Shown piece by piece: positions 8,613 to 16,288 of a stretch of 64,000 nucleotides of DNA; within the stretch, counting starts at the first letter, position 1, and the number at the start of each line of letters is the position of its first letter. Source of the DNA: JAYFRL01 sp034925905 (lineage in GTDB: Bacteria; Bacillota; Clostridia; Lachnospirales; Anaerotignaceae). The notes beneath the pieces were generated by a model. It was not told the origin of the DNA. It saw only the letters and a list, made by a program, of their open reading frames with translations, and searched no databases. The stretch lies in contig JAYFRL010000002.1 of the NCBI GenBank assembly GCA_034925905.1, forward strand, positions 1 through 64,000, written 5' to 3'. The translations under genes and the position numbers were made by a program.

Positions 8613-9067
8613 AGCGGTGTAACGGCATATAAAATTAATATTTAAATTGTATAAAATTGTATACAAAATAACATTATCGCGGTTAGGCACTTGAAAAATA
8701 AACGAAAAGCTATATAATAAGAATAGTGCGAAAAAAAGGAATGAATGGGTTTTATTATGTTTAAGGCTTGTGCATTTCTTGGTTTAGGCTGAAAATACGG
8801 CAAAAATTGACAGTTTAATATTACGGATTTTTCCGTGCTTCAAATCTAGGCGTTACTTTCGGGGACAGCGTGTAAAAAAAATTATACTAAACGTTGATTT
8901 TGAAAAAGAACGCTTTTTTTTGGCTATGTCGGGTCTTTGGCTCTAAAATCGCAACTTTTATTACGGCTGATTGGCAGTTTGTTTGTTAATCAATAAACAA
9001 ATTACAAGCGGTCGTGAAATTTTACAGTATATAAAGAATGTTTTAAATTTTATGGGAGGTGGCTTAA
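8613..9067. other. Intergenic region: long leader of the second E1 operon
   Basis: No convincing gene. A strong promoter (8691-8718) would give a leader of about 340 bases. Within it are small stems: ACGGA-TTTT-TCCGT near 8834, and TTTGTTTGTT pairing with AATAAACAAA at 8978-9001. No known riboswitch was recognised. A 15-codon open frame around 8747-8791 has no clear ribosome site. Confidence 0.45.
8691..8718 (+). promoter_or_regulatory. Sigma-A promoter upstream of E1 operon 2
   Basis: TTGAAA (8691-8696), 16-base spacer, consensus TATAAT (8713-8718). Confidence 0.65.
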
Positions 9068-10030
9068 GTGTCAGTAACTAAAGAATTGATGGTACATTTT
9101 TACGAAACAATGTGCAAAATCCGTTTCTTCGAGGAAACTGTTGAAAAACATTTCTTAGCAGGTGAAATTCCAGGATTTGTACACCTTTACATTGGAGAAG
9201 AAGCAATTGCCACAGGCGTTTGCTCAGCTCTTAAAAACACAGATAAAATTGAAAGCACTCACAGAGGACATGGTCACACAATAGCAAAAGGCGCAAACAT
9301 TAACAGAGCTATGGCTGAAGTCTTCGGAAAGAAGACAGGTCTTTGCAAAGGTAAGGGCGGCTCAATGCATATTGCAGACTTTTCTGTAGGCATGCTTGGC
9401 GCAAACGGTATCGTTGGCGGCGGCTTCAACCTCGCTATGGGTGCTGCTTTTGCATCAAAGATGCAGGGTAAAGATGACGTTTCAGTTGTGTTCTTCGGCG
9501 ATGGAGCTTCAAACCGTGGAACATTCCATGAAGGCGCAAACTTTGCTTCAGCATTTAAACTTCCTGAAATATTCGTTCTTGAAATGAACAACTGGGCTTC
9601 AACAACAAATTACCATGAAACAACAGCAGTTGAAGACATTTCTGACCGTGCTCAGGGCTACAATATGCCTAGAGAAATCGTAGACGGAAACGATGTTTTC
9701 GCAGTTTACGAAGCAGCTGCAAAAGCAGTTGAAAGAGCAAGAAAAGGTGGAGGCCCAACATTTATCGAATGCAAGACATACAGAATTAAAGGACACTTCG
9801 TTGGCGACCCTGAAATGTACAGAAGCCATGAAGAAACAATGAAAATTTATAAGGAAACAGATCCTATAACAACATTTGAGAAAAAAGTTATTGCTGACAA
9901 GAAATTCACAAAAGCTGAGCTTGATAAGATTAAAGCTGGCGCAAAGAAAACTGTCGAAGAAGCTTTAGAGTTTGCTATGGCTTCAGAGAACCCAGATCCA
10001 TCAGAAGCATTTGAAGATTTATATATTTAG
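9068..10030 (+). CDS. Dehydrogenase E1 component alpha subunit (pyruvate/acetoin type), copy 2
   Basis: A 320-residue E1 alpha subunit closely similar to copy 1 (shared blocks STHRGHGHTIAKGA, HIADFSVGMLGANGIVGGGF and FFGDGASNRGTFHE). TDP motif: GDG at 144-146 to NN at 174-175; the usual ENN is here EMNNW. GTG start at 9068 behind GGGAGGTGG. It works with the beta subunit 13 bases downstream. This pair precedes the E2 and E3 genes and is most likely the principal E1 of that complex. Codon choice is strongly biased (GCA, AAA, ACA, CTT), which suggests high expression. Confidence 0.9.
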   Translation: MSVTKELMVHFYETMCKIRFFEETVEKHFLAGEIPGFVHLYIGEEAIATGVCSALKNTDKIESTHRGHGHTIAKGANINRAMAEVFGKKTGLCKGKGGSMHIADFSVGMLGANGIVGGGFNLAMGAAFASKMQGKDDVSVVFFGDGASNRGTFHEGANFASAFKLPEIFVLEMNNWASTTNYHETTAVEDISDRAQGYNMPREIVDGNDVFAVYEAAAKAVERARKGGGPTFIECKTYRIKGHFVGDPEMYRSHEETMKIYKETDPITTFEKKVIADKKFTKAELDKIKAGAKKTVEEALEFAMASENPDPSEAFEDLYI

Positions 10031-10043
10031 GAGGTGACCTACA

Positions 10044-11030
10044 GTGAGAGAAATTACATTTGCAGAAGCAACATTAGAAGCAATGGCAGAAGAAATGGAA
10101 AGAGACCCGAAAGTGTTTGTATGGGGCGAAGATATTTCTAAGCAGGGCGGTATTTTTGGTCAGTTCAAGGGCCTCACCGCAAAATTCCCGGGAAGGGTTA
10201 TAGATACACCTATATCAGAAACAGCTATCGTTGGCGGTGCTGTAGGCGCAGCTCTCGCAGGAGTTAGACCTGTTGCAGATATGCACTTTGCAGACTTCTT
10301 TGGCGTATGCCTTGACGAAGTTTTCAACCAGATGGCAAAAGCAAGATATATGTTCGGAGGACAGGCTAAGGTTCCTATGGTAGTTAGAGCACCAGACGGA
10401 CTTACAAACTGTGGCGCTGCTCAGCATTCACAGTCTGTTGAGGCTTGGTTTATGCACATTCCTGGCATTATCGTTGTTGCAGCTTCAAACCCGGCAGACG
10501 CTAAGGGACTTCTTAAGTCAGCTATAAGAAGCGATAACCCGGTTATTTATTTTGAAAACAAAATTATCTACAGGCAAAAAGGCCCCGTTCCTGAGAATTC
10601 AGAATGCCCAGGCGGAGAACTCTTATGGCCTCTTGGAAAAGCAAAGGTTGTTAGAGAAGGAAAAGACGTTACAATCCTTTCTTATTCAATAAAAATGAAC
10701 GATGCCAAAGCTGCTGCCGAAACTCTTGCAAAAGAAGGAATTGAAGCAGAGGTTATTGACCTTATGACCATTTCTCCTTGGGATAAGGAAACAATCCTTA
10801 ATTCTGTTAAGAAGACACATAGGCTTGTTATTGTTCATGAAGCAGTTAAACAGGGTGGCGTTGGCGCTGAAATAGCAGCTACAGTTGCAGAAGAAGCTAT
10901 TGATTACTTAGACGCTCCTATAGCAAGGCTTGGAGCTCCGTTTATCCCGATTCCTTTCTCACCAACACTTGAAAAGGAATACAGAATATTCCCAGAAGAT
11001 ATTGTTAAAAAAGTTAAGGAAATGTTATAA
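10044..11030 (+). CDS. Dehydrogenase E1 component beta subunit, copy 2
   Basis: A 328-residue beta subunit with GTG start at 10044 behind TAGGAGGTGACC. Conserved blocks: DTPISETAIVGGAVGAALAG, the Q-MAKARYMFGGQ segment, AAQHSQSVEAWF (which holds the active-site His of this family) and the C-terminal RLGAPFIPIP. It pairs with the preceding alpha subunit. A large palindrome follows at 11057, then a 460-base interval with control elements before the E2 gene, so E2/E3 may be partly uncoupled from this pair. Confidence 0.9.
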   Translation: MREITFAEATLEAMAEEMERDPKVFVWGEDISKQGGIFGQFKGLTAKFPGRVIDTPISETAIVGGAVGAALAGVRPVADMHFADFFGVCLDEVFNQMAKARYMFGGQAKVPMVVRAPDGLTNCGAAQHSQSVEAWFMHIPGIIVVAASNPADAKGLLKSAIRSDNPVIYFENKIIYRQKGPVPENSECPGGELLWPLGKAKVVREGKDVTILSYSIKMNDAKAAAETLAKEGIEAEVIDLMTISPWDKETILNSVKKTHRLVIVHEAVKQGGVGAEIAATVAEEAIDYLDAPIARLGAPFIPIPFSPTLEKEYRIFPEDIVKKVKEML

Positions 11031-11056
11031 TTTCCAAAATATGATGTAACCTTAAA

Positions 11057-11088
11057 GCGGCAATAAAGGCTTAAGCCTTTATTGCCGC
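11057..11088 (+). terminator. Perfect 32-base palindrome after E1 pair 2
   Basis: A 16+16 perfect palindrome (GCGGCAATAAAGGCTT and its complement). It lacks a downstream T run, so it may act as a transcript 3-prime-end stabiliser or partial terminator rather than a full intrinsic terminator. Confidence 0.6.
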
Positions 11089-11170
11089 ATAAACATAATT
11101 CAGACTACCCGATTATTAGAGGCAGACTTTTATTGATGCGACAGCTTCTGAAAAGCAGGCATAGGCCCGT

Positions 11171-11217
11171 TAAGCGGTTACACGATATGGATAAAATAAA
11201 AACATAAGCGGCTACAC
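11171..11217. repeat. Direct repeat pair upstream of E2, possible operator
   Basis: TAAGCGGTTACAC at 11171-11183 and TAAGCGGCTACAC at 11205-11217 differ at one base and start 34 bp apart, close to three helical turns. That geometry suits binding of a dimeric regulator to one DNA face. No regulator can be named. Confidence 0.4.
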
Positions 11218-11238
11218 TATTTTTTTAGGAACTGCCGC

Positions 11239-11455
11239 AAGAGCAAAAATTTGCTCTTTTACGGGTGTAAGCTATTCGGCGATATCTCTTTTGGATGGTG
11301 CCACCTTTATATATAAGAGCATGAAGTCTGGTGGCAGTTGACAGTTTTTGGCCGTATAAAGCTTGGTTTGTTTTATACTGCCATAAAATGCCATGCTTCA
11401 AGTTTTATGTGCTCTTGTATCATGAGAATAAAACCTATTTTTTATAGGTTTTTTT
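11239..11455 (+). promoter_or_regulatory. Structured leader ending in a terminator just ahead of the E2 gene
   Basis: Successive pairings are visible: AAGAGCAAA with TTTGCTCTT (11239-11258); TGGCAGT (about 11332) with ACTGCCA (about 11379), enclosed by AAGAGCA (about 11316) with TGCTCTT (about 11410); and finally AAACCTAT with ATAGGTTT (11431-11451) followed by T4. The last is an intrinsic terminator only 37 bases before the E2 start, separated from it by the ribosome site. This layout suits attenuation. I could not match it to a named riboswitch or T-box. Confidence 0.45.
11431..11455 (+). terminator. Terminator in the E2 leader
   Basis: AAACCTAT (11431-11438), T5 loop, ATAGGTTT (11444-11451), then TTTT. 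It could end transcripts from the E1 operon or act as an attenuator for E2-E3. Confidence 0.65.
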
Positions 11456-11492
11456 ACAGTGTTATAAATGAAAAAGGAATGGAGGTAAGTTA

Positions 11493-13652
11493 ATGGCTAA
11501 TATAATGACAATGCCAAAATTCGGCCTTACGATGGAAGAAGGAACGGTTACAAAATGGCATAAAAGCGAAGGTGACACAGTTAAGGCGGGAGAACCTTTA
11601 TTTGAAGTTGCTACAGATAAACTTACAAACGAAGTTGAAGCAGAGTTTGACGGTGTTTTAATAAAGATAATCTGCGCAGAGGGCGAGACGATTCCTTGCA
11701 AGGCTCCTGTTTGCGCTATAGGCGCAGCCGGCGAAGCTTATGATGGAGGAGCGCCTGCGGCAGCAGTGGCAGTACCGGCAGCGGCAGTGCCGGCAGCGGC
11801 AGCGCCAGCAGCAGCAGAAGGAAACATTGTTAGAATGCCGAAATTCGGCCTTACAATGGAAGAAGGAACAGTTACAAAATGGTTCAAAAACGAAGGTGAT
11901 ACAGTTAAAGCAGGAGAGCCTTTATTTGAAGTTGCAACAGATAAGCTTACAAACGAAGTTGAATCCGAATTCGACGGCGTTGTTTTAAAGATATACTGCG
12001 CTGAAGGCCAGGCTGTTAAATGCAAAGAACCTGTTTGTGTTATTGGCGAACCAGGCGCAACTCTTTCGGCAGCGGCAGCAGCACCGGTGGCAGCAGCACC
12101 CGCAGCAGCACCCGCAGCAGCACCCGCCCTTGCGGCAGCAGAAGGAGACATTGTTAGAATGCCGAAATTCGGCCTTACAATGGAAGAAGGAACAGTTACA
12201 AAATGGTTCAAAAACGAAGGCGACACAGTTAAAGCAGGAGAGCCTTTGTTTGAAGTTGCAACAGATAAGCTTACAAACGAAGTTGAATCTGAATTCGACG
12301 GCGTTGTTTTGAAGATATACTGCGCTGAAGGTCAGGCTGTTAAATGCAAAGAACCTGTTTGCGCTATTGGTGAACCAGGCGCAACTCTTTCGGCAGCATC
12401 AGCTCCTGTGGCAGCAGTTCCGGCAACAGCAGTAGCAGTGGCAGCGGTGGCAGCACCTACAGTATCGGCTCCCGCAGTTACTCCTAAAGAAGGCTATATC
12501 CCGGCAACTCCGGCAGCAAAGAAATTTGCAAAGGATAAGGGAGTAAGCCTTGCAGAAGTTGCAGCTATATGCGGTAAAGATGCTGTTTCAATTAAAGATA
12601 TAGAAGAAGCTATAGCAGGGCATAAGGTTAAGGTTACAGGTTATGTTCCGGCAACTCCGGCAGCTAAGAAGCTTGCAAAGGAAAAAGGAGTTAATCTGGC
12701 AGAAGTTACGGCAACCGGGATTAACGGTATGGTTGTTACTAAAGACGTTGAAGCATACCTCGTTTCCGCTCCTAAGGTTAAAACATCTCCTGTTGCAGCT
12801 AAGCTTGCTGCAGATATGGGCGTTAATGTTGCAGACCTTGGAGCTCAGGGCAGGGTTATGAAGTCTGATGTTCTTGGAACATCAAGCGCAAACGTAGCTC
12901 CTGTTGCACCTCCGGCACTGGCAGCAGCAACTCTTGCGGCAGCACCGGCAGCAGCTTCGGCTAAAGAAGAAAAGGTTGTTAAGCTTAAAGGTATGAGAAA
13001 AGTTATAGCAACCAGAATGAAAGAAAGCTGGAACACTTCTCCGCGTGTTACATTCAATGTTTCAGTTGATACAACAGCAATCAAAGATTTAAGGAATAAG
13101 CTTAATCCTTCACTTAAAGACGCAGGAATTAAGATTTCCTTTAACCATATTATAATGAAGGTGCTTGCAAAAGTACTTATGGAGTTCCCGGAAGTTAACT
13201 CAAGCCTTGTTGGCGATGACCTTATTATGCATCCGGAAGCAAACATCGGTCTTGCAGTTGCACTTGACAACGGTCTTATAGTTCCTAATGTTAAAGGCTG
13301 CGATTCAAAATCACTTTCTCAGATAGCAGTTGAAACGGAAGAAAAAATTAAGGCTGCAAAATCAAATAAGCTTAGCATGGATGATCTCGTTGGTGCAACC
13401 TGCACAATTACAAACCTTGGAATGTTTGGAATTGAATCCTTTACACCAATTATTAACCAGCCTGAGCTTGCAATACTCGGCGTTTGCGCTATTATAGATA
13501 CTCCTGTTGTTAGAGACGGGCAAATCGTTGTAAAACCTATGATGAATTTGAGCCTTGTTGCTGACCATAGGGTTGTTAATGGCGCTGTTGCGGCAGAGTT
13601 CCTTCAGAGGATTAAAGAATGTCTTGAAAATCCGTATTTGCTTTTAGCATAA
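11493..13652 (+). CDS. Dihydrolipoamide acyltransferase (E2) with three lipoyl and three subunit-binding domains
   Basis: A 719-residue E2, much longer than the usual 400-450. Three lipoyl domains have their target lysines in TDK at residues 43, 151 and 259, exactly 108 residues apart, joined by Ala/Pro linkers. Three segments resembling the peripheral subunit-binding domain follow: 335-374, 384-422 and 430-461 (the motif TPAAKK-A-GV is clear in the first two, SPVAAKLAADMGV in the third). The catalytic 2-oxoacid acyltransferase domain runs from about 495 to 719. The catalytic-motif histidine is at 692 but the family DHRxxDG reads DHRVVNG, Asn 696 for Asp. It transfers the acyl group made by E1 to CoA. 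ATG start behind ATGGAGGTAAG. Expected to serve the E1 pair(s) and the E3 at 13730. Confidence 0.92.
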   Translation: MANIMTMPKFGLTMEEGTVTKWHKSEGDTVKAGEPLFEVATDKLTNEVEAEFDGVLIKIICAEGETIPCKAPVCAIGAAGEAYDGGAPAAAVAVPAAAVPAAAAPAAAEGNIVRMPKFGLTMEEGTVTKWFKNEGDTVKAGEPLFEVATDKLTNEVESEFDGVVLKIYCAEGQAVKCKEPVCVIGEPGATLSAAAAAPVAAAPAAAPAAAPALAAAEGDIVRMPKFGLTMEEGTVTKWFKNEGDTVKAGEPLFEVATDKLTNEVESEFDGVVLKIYCAEGQAVKCKEPVCAIGEPGATLSAASAPVAAVPATAVAVAAVAAPTVSAPAVTPKEGYIPATPAAKKFAKDKGVSLAEVAAICGKDAVSIKDIEEAIAGHKVKVTGYVPATPAAKKLAKEKGVNLAEVTATGINGMVVTKDVEAYLVSAPKVKTSPVAAKLAADMGVNVADLGAQGRVMKSDVLGTSSANVAPVAPPALAAATLAAAPAAASAKEEKVVKLKGMRKVIATRMKESWNTSPRVTFNVSVDTTAIKDLRNKLNPSLKDAGIKISFNHIIMKVLAKVLMEFPEVNSSLVGDDLIMHPEANIGLAVALDNGLIVPNVKGCDSKSLSQIAVETEEKIKAAKSNKLSMDDLVGATCTITNLGMFGIESFTPIINQPELAILGVCAIIDTPVVRDGQIVVKPMMNLSLVADHRVVNGAVAAEFLQRIKECLENPYLLLA

Positions 13653-13664
13653 GAAACTAAAAAC

Positions 13665-13698
13665 ATGTCTGCCGTGGCTTTAAAACTGCGGCAGACAT
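13665..13698 (+). other. Intercistronic hairpin between E2 and E3
   Basis: ATGTCTGCCG (13665-13674) pairs perfectly with CGGCAGACAT (13689-13698); the T run is 10 bases further on, just before the E3 ribosome site. It may be a partial terminator or an mRNA-stability element that sets the E2:E3 ratio. Confidence 0.6.
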
Positions 13699-13729
13699 TC
13701 CTACGATTATTTTTTTGGGAGGTAATAAA

Positions 13730-15127
13730 ATGGCAACGAAAGTAACGGTTATCGGCGGCGGCCCCGGCGGATATGTAGCAGCTATTCGTGCAGCCCAGCT
13801 TGGCGCAGAAGTAACTTTAATCGAAAAGCAGAATATAGGCGGAACCTGCCTTAACGTAGGCTGCATCCCAACAAAGGTTCTCCTCCATTCGGCAGAAATT
13901 ATTACAGAAGCAAAAGAAAGCGCACAGATTGGCCTTGTTATTCCTCAGGTAGGATATGACTGGAAAAAGGTTCAGGAAAGAAAGGCTTCCATAGTTGGAC
14001 AGCTTGTAAACGGAGTTATCGGCCTTTTGAAAGTTAATAAGGTTAGCGTTATAAAAGGAACAGCTTCTTTTTCCGGACCTAAAACACTTACAGTTACGAA
14101 GCAGGACGGATCAAAGGAAACTGTTAATTCAGACAAAATAATCATCGCAGCAGGATCAATCCCTGCAATCCCTCCTATTCCGGGAGTTAAAGAAAATGCA
14201 AACTGCATAGATTCAACAGGGGCTTTAAACCTTGAGAGCGTTCCAAAGACACTTCTTGTTATCGGCGGCGGAGTTATCGGGATTGAGCTTGCAACAGCAT
14301 ATTCAACCTTCGGCACACAGGTAACGATTATAGAGGCTCTTCCAAAGCTTCTTCCTATGATGGACGGTGAGCTTACGAATATTATAAGGAAAAAGCTTGA
14401 AAAATCAGGCGTTAAAATCCTTACGGAAACAAAGGTTGTTTCTGTTGAAAAATCTGCTGCAGGCGCAAAGGTTAATGTTGAATATCAGGGCAAAGCTTCA
14501 AGCTTTGAAGCTGAGAAGGTTCTTGTTGCAGTTGGAAGAAGAACAGACACGTCAGCCCTTAATCTTGACGCTGCAGGCATTGCAAACGACAGAGGCAGAA
14601 TTACGGTTAATGATAAAATGGAAACAAGCGTTAAAGACGTATATGCTATTGGAGACTGCTTAGGCAAGGTTATGCTTGCCCACGTTGCTTCAACACAAGG
14701 TGAAATTGCAGCAGAAAACGCTATGGGGCACAATGCTGTTTACGATGGCAAAACAAATCCTTCATGCGTATATACCAATCCTGAATTTGCAGGCGTTGGT
14801 CTCACAGAAGAAGCTGCAAAGGCTGAAGGAATTGATTATATCGTTGGAAAATTCCCGCTTGTGGCAAACGGCAAAGCTCTCCTTATGGGCGGCGGCGACG
14901 GAGTCATAAAAATTATTGCAGACAAAAAATATGAAGAAATCCTTGGCGTTCATATAATAGGTCCCCGTGCAACAGACCTTATAACAGAAGGCGCTTTGGC
15001 TCTTCGCCTTGAAGCTACCGTTGAAGAGCTTATAACAACAATTCATGCTCATCCTACGGTTGGTGAAGCTATGAAAGAAGCTGCTCTTGCAGTTGAAAAG
15101 AGAGCTATCCATATCCCGAACAGATAA
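13730..15127 (+). CDS. lpdA: Dihydrolipoamide dehydrogenase (E3)
   Basis: A 465-residue flavoprotein disulfide reductase. FAD-binding GGGPGGY at 9-15, redox disulfide Cys40/Cys45 in GGTCLNVGCIPTK, NAD-binding GGGVIGIE near 187-194, FAD second motif AIGDC near 307, and the C-terminal dimer/active-site HAHPTVGEAMKEA. It reoxidises the dihydrolipoyl arms of E2 with NAD. There is no N-terminal lipoyl domain, unlike many clostridial E3s. ATG start at 13730 follows GGGAGGTAATAAA; an upstream in-frame ATG overlaps the ribosome site. It is the only E3 in the window and would serve all three E1 modules and possibly the lone lipoyl protein. Confidence 0.95.
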   Translation: MATKVTVIGGGPGGYVAAIRAAQLGAEVTLIEKQNIGGTCLNVGCIPTKVLLHSAEIITEAKESAQIGLVIPQVGYDWKKVQERKASIVGQLVNGVIGLLKVNKVSVIKGTASFSGPKTLTVTKQDGSKETVNSDKIIIAAGSIPAIPPIPGVKENANCIDSTGALNLESVPKTLLVIGGGVIGIELATAYSTFGTQVTIIEALPKLLPMMDGELTNIIRKKLEKSGVKILTETKVVSVEKSAAGAKVNVEYQGKASSFEAEKVLVAVGRRTDTSALNLDAAGIANDRGRITVNDKMETSVKDVYAIGDCLGKVMLAHVASTQGEIAAENAMGHNAVYDGKTNPSCVYTNPEFAGVGLTEEAAKAEGIDYIVGKFPLVANGKALLMGGGDGVIKIIADKKYEEILGVHIIGPRATDLITEGALALRLEATVEELITTIHAHPTVGEAMKEAALAVEKRAIHIPNR

Positions 15128-15143
15128 AAACATGTATAAACAT

Positions 15144-15176
15144 AAAAAAAGCGGCGCTTAAAGCACCGCTTTTTTT
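15144..15176 (+). terminator. Intrinsic terminator after E3
   Basis: An A-rich/GCGG stem and its complement CCGC followed by T7; the A run on the other side makes it potentially bidirectional. Confidence 0.85.
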
Positions 15177-15210
15177 ATTTGGCTATTGTGAACCTTTATT
15201 TAATGCGAGG

Positions 15211-15238
15211 TTGACAACGGCTTTTTTTATGCTATAAT
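15211..15238 (+). promoter_or_regulatory. Sigma-A promoter of birA
   Basis: Full consensus TTGACA (15211-15216) and TATAAT (15233-15238) with a 16-base spacer, 28 bases ahead of the birA start. Confidence 0.8.
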
Positions 15239-15266
15239 TATTGAAATATTTGCACGGAGGATAAAT

Positions 15267-16244
15267 ATGTCTGTTAAGGATAAGGCTTTGGAATTTTTTG
15301 AGAAAAGCAAAGGCGTCTACGTTTCGGGAGAAAAGCTTGCCAAAGAATTAGGAGTGACGCGTTCATCTGTTTTTAAAGCTGTGAAAGCTTTAAGGGAAGA
15401 AGAATATAAAATAGAAGCCGTTCCAAGCAAAGGCTATTGCTTTTTGGAAGGACGGGATATTTTGTCTGTTTCGGGCATAAAAAAATATCTTTTGCCTGAG
15501 CTAAAAGATATGGATATTAATGTCTATGCGTCGCTTCCGTCAACTAACCTGCTTTTAAATGAAATGGCAGCTTCTTCTGGCGCGGATGAGGGCAAGGTTG
15601 TTATATCAAAAAGCCAAACGGGAGGAAAGGGCAGGAGGGGACGGACGTTTTTTTCTCCGCCAAATACGGGGATTTATCTTAGTATATTGCTTATGCCTCG
15701 CCTTAGCGCAGAAGAATCCGTTTTTATAACAACAGCTGCGGCTGTTGCCGTTTGCAGGGCGGTTGAAAAGGTTTCCGGGAGGATTGCGCTCATAAAATGG
15801 GTTAACGATGTGCTTTTAGACGGCAAAAAAATTTGCGGCATACTTACGGAAGCAAGTGTTGACATGGAAAGCGGGAATATAAGCTATGCGGTTTTGGGCA
15901 TAGGGATAAATGTTTACGAACCTCCGGAAGGTTTTCCGGATGAAATAAAAAATATTGCTGGAAGCATTTTTAAAAACCGGGGGAATGATATGTTAAACAA
16001 AATTGCAGCCGGATTTTTAAATGAATTTATGGGTATTTATGCTAGAATAGAGGAAGATAAAAGTTTTACGGAAGAATATAAAAAAAGAAGCCTTGCGCTA
16101 GGTAAACACGTGTCTGTTTTATTACCTAAAGGAGAAACTTTAGCCGATGTTCTTGATATAGACGATAGCTGCCATTTGGTTGTGCGCTATATGAATGGCA
16201 AAAGAGAAACACTTTCATCAGGTGAGATAAGTATAAGGCTTTAA
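15267..16244 (+). CDS. birA: Bifunctional biotin--protein ligase / biotin operon repressor BirA
   Basis: A 325-residue protein of the bifunctional class. Residues 1-60 form a winged helix (VSGEKLAKELGVTRSSVFKAV), followed by the biotin/lipoate ligase catalytic domain with GGKGRRGRTFFSP (biotinyl-AMP loop) and KWVNDVLLDGKKICGIL, then a small C-terminal SH3-like domain. It activates biotin with ATP and attaches it to carboxylase biotin domains, and as a dimer represses biotin genes. It has its own consensus promoter between two lipoyl-complex operons. No lipoate ligase is in the window; the sequence motifs here favour biotin, not lipoate. Confidence 0.9.
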   Translation: MSVKDKALEFFEKSKGVYVSGEKLAKELGVTRSSVFKAVKALREEEYKIEAVPSKGYCFLEGRDILSVSGIKKYLLPELKDMDINVYASLPSTNLLLNEMAASSGADEGKVVISKSQTGGKGRRGRTFFSPPNTGIYLSILLMPRLSAEESVFITTAAAVAVCRAVEKVSGRIALIKWVNDVLLDGKKICGILTEASVDMESGNISYAVLGIGINVYEPPEGFPDEIKNIAGSIFKNRGNDMLNKIAAGFLNEFMGIYARIEEDKSFTEEYKKRSLALGKHVSVLLPKGETLADVLDIDDSCHLVVRYMNGKRETLSSGEISIRL

Positions 16245-16288
16245 GTCTATTTGTTTAGGCGTATATTTAAAATCAGGGAGAGAAAAAC

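Noticed and set aside
8930..8950. Sigma-54-like promoter (GG-10 bases-GC) before E1 operon 2
   Set aside because: TTGGCTC...TCGCA keeps the GG/GC spacing but misses key bases, and no sigma-54 activator gene is in the window. A better sigma-A promoter exists at 8691.
11290..11400. T-box or TPP riboswitch in the E2 leader
   Set aside because: GGTGCCACC and GGTGGCAG look superficially like T-box parts, but the conserved antiterminator core and specifier loop are absent; the TPP core motifs are also absent.
11738..12226. Long antisense open frame opposite the E2 lipoyl repeats
   Set aside because: It is Ala/Ser/Pro-rich shadow sequence created by the repetitive E2 coding strand, with no ribosome site.
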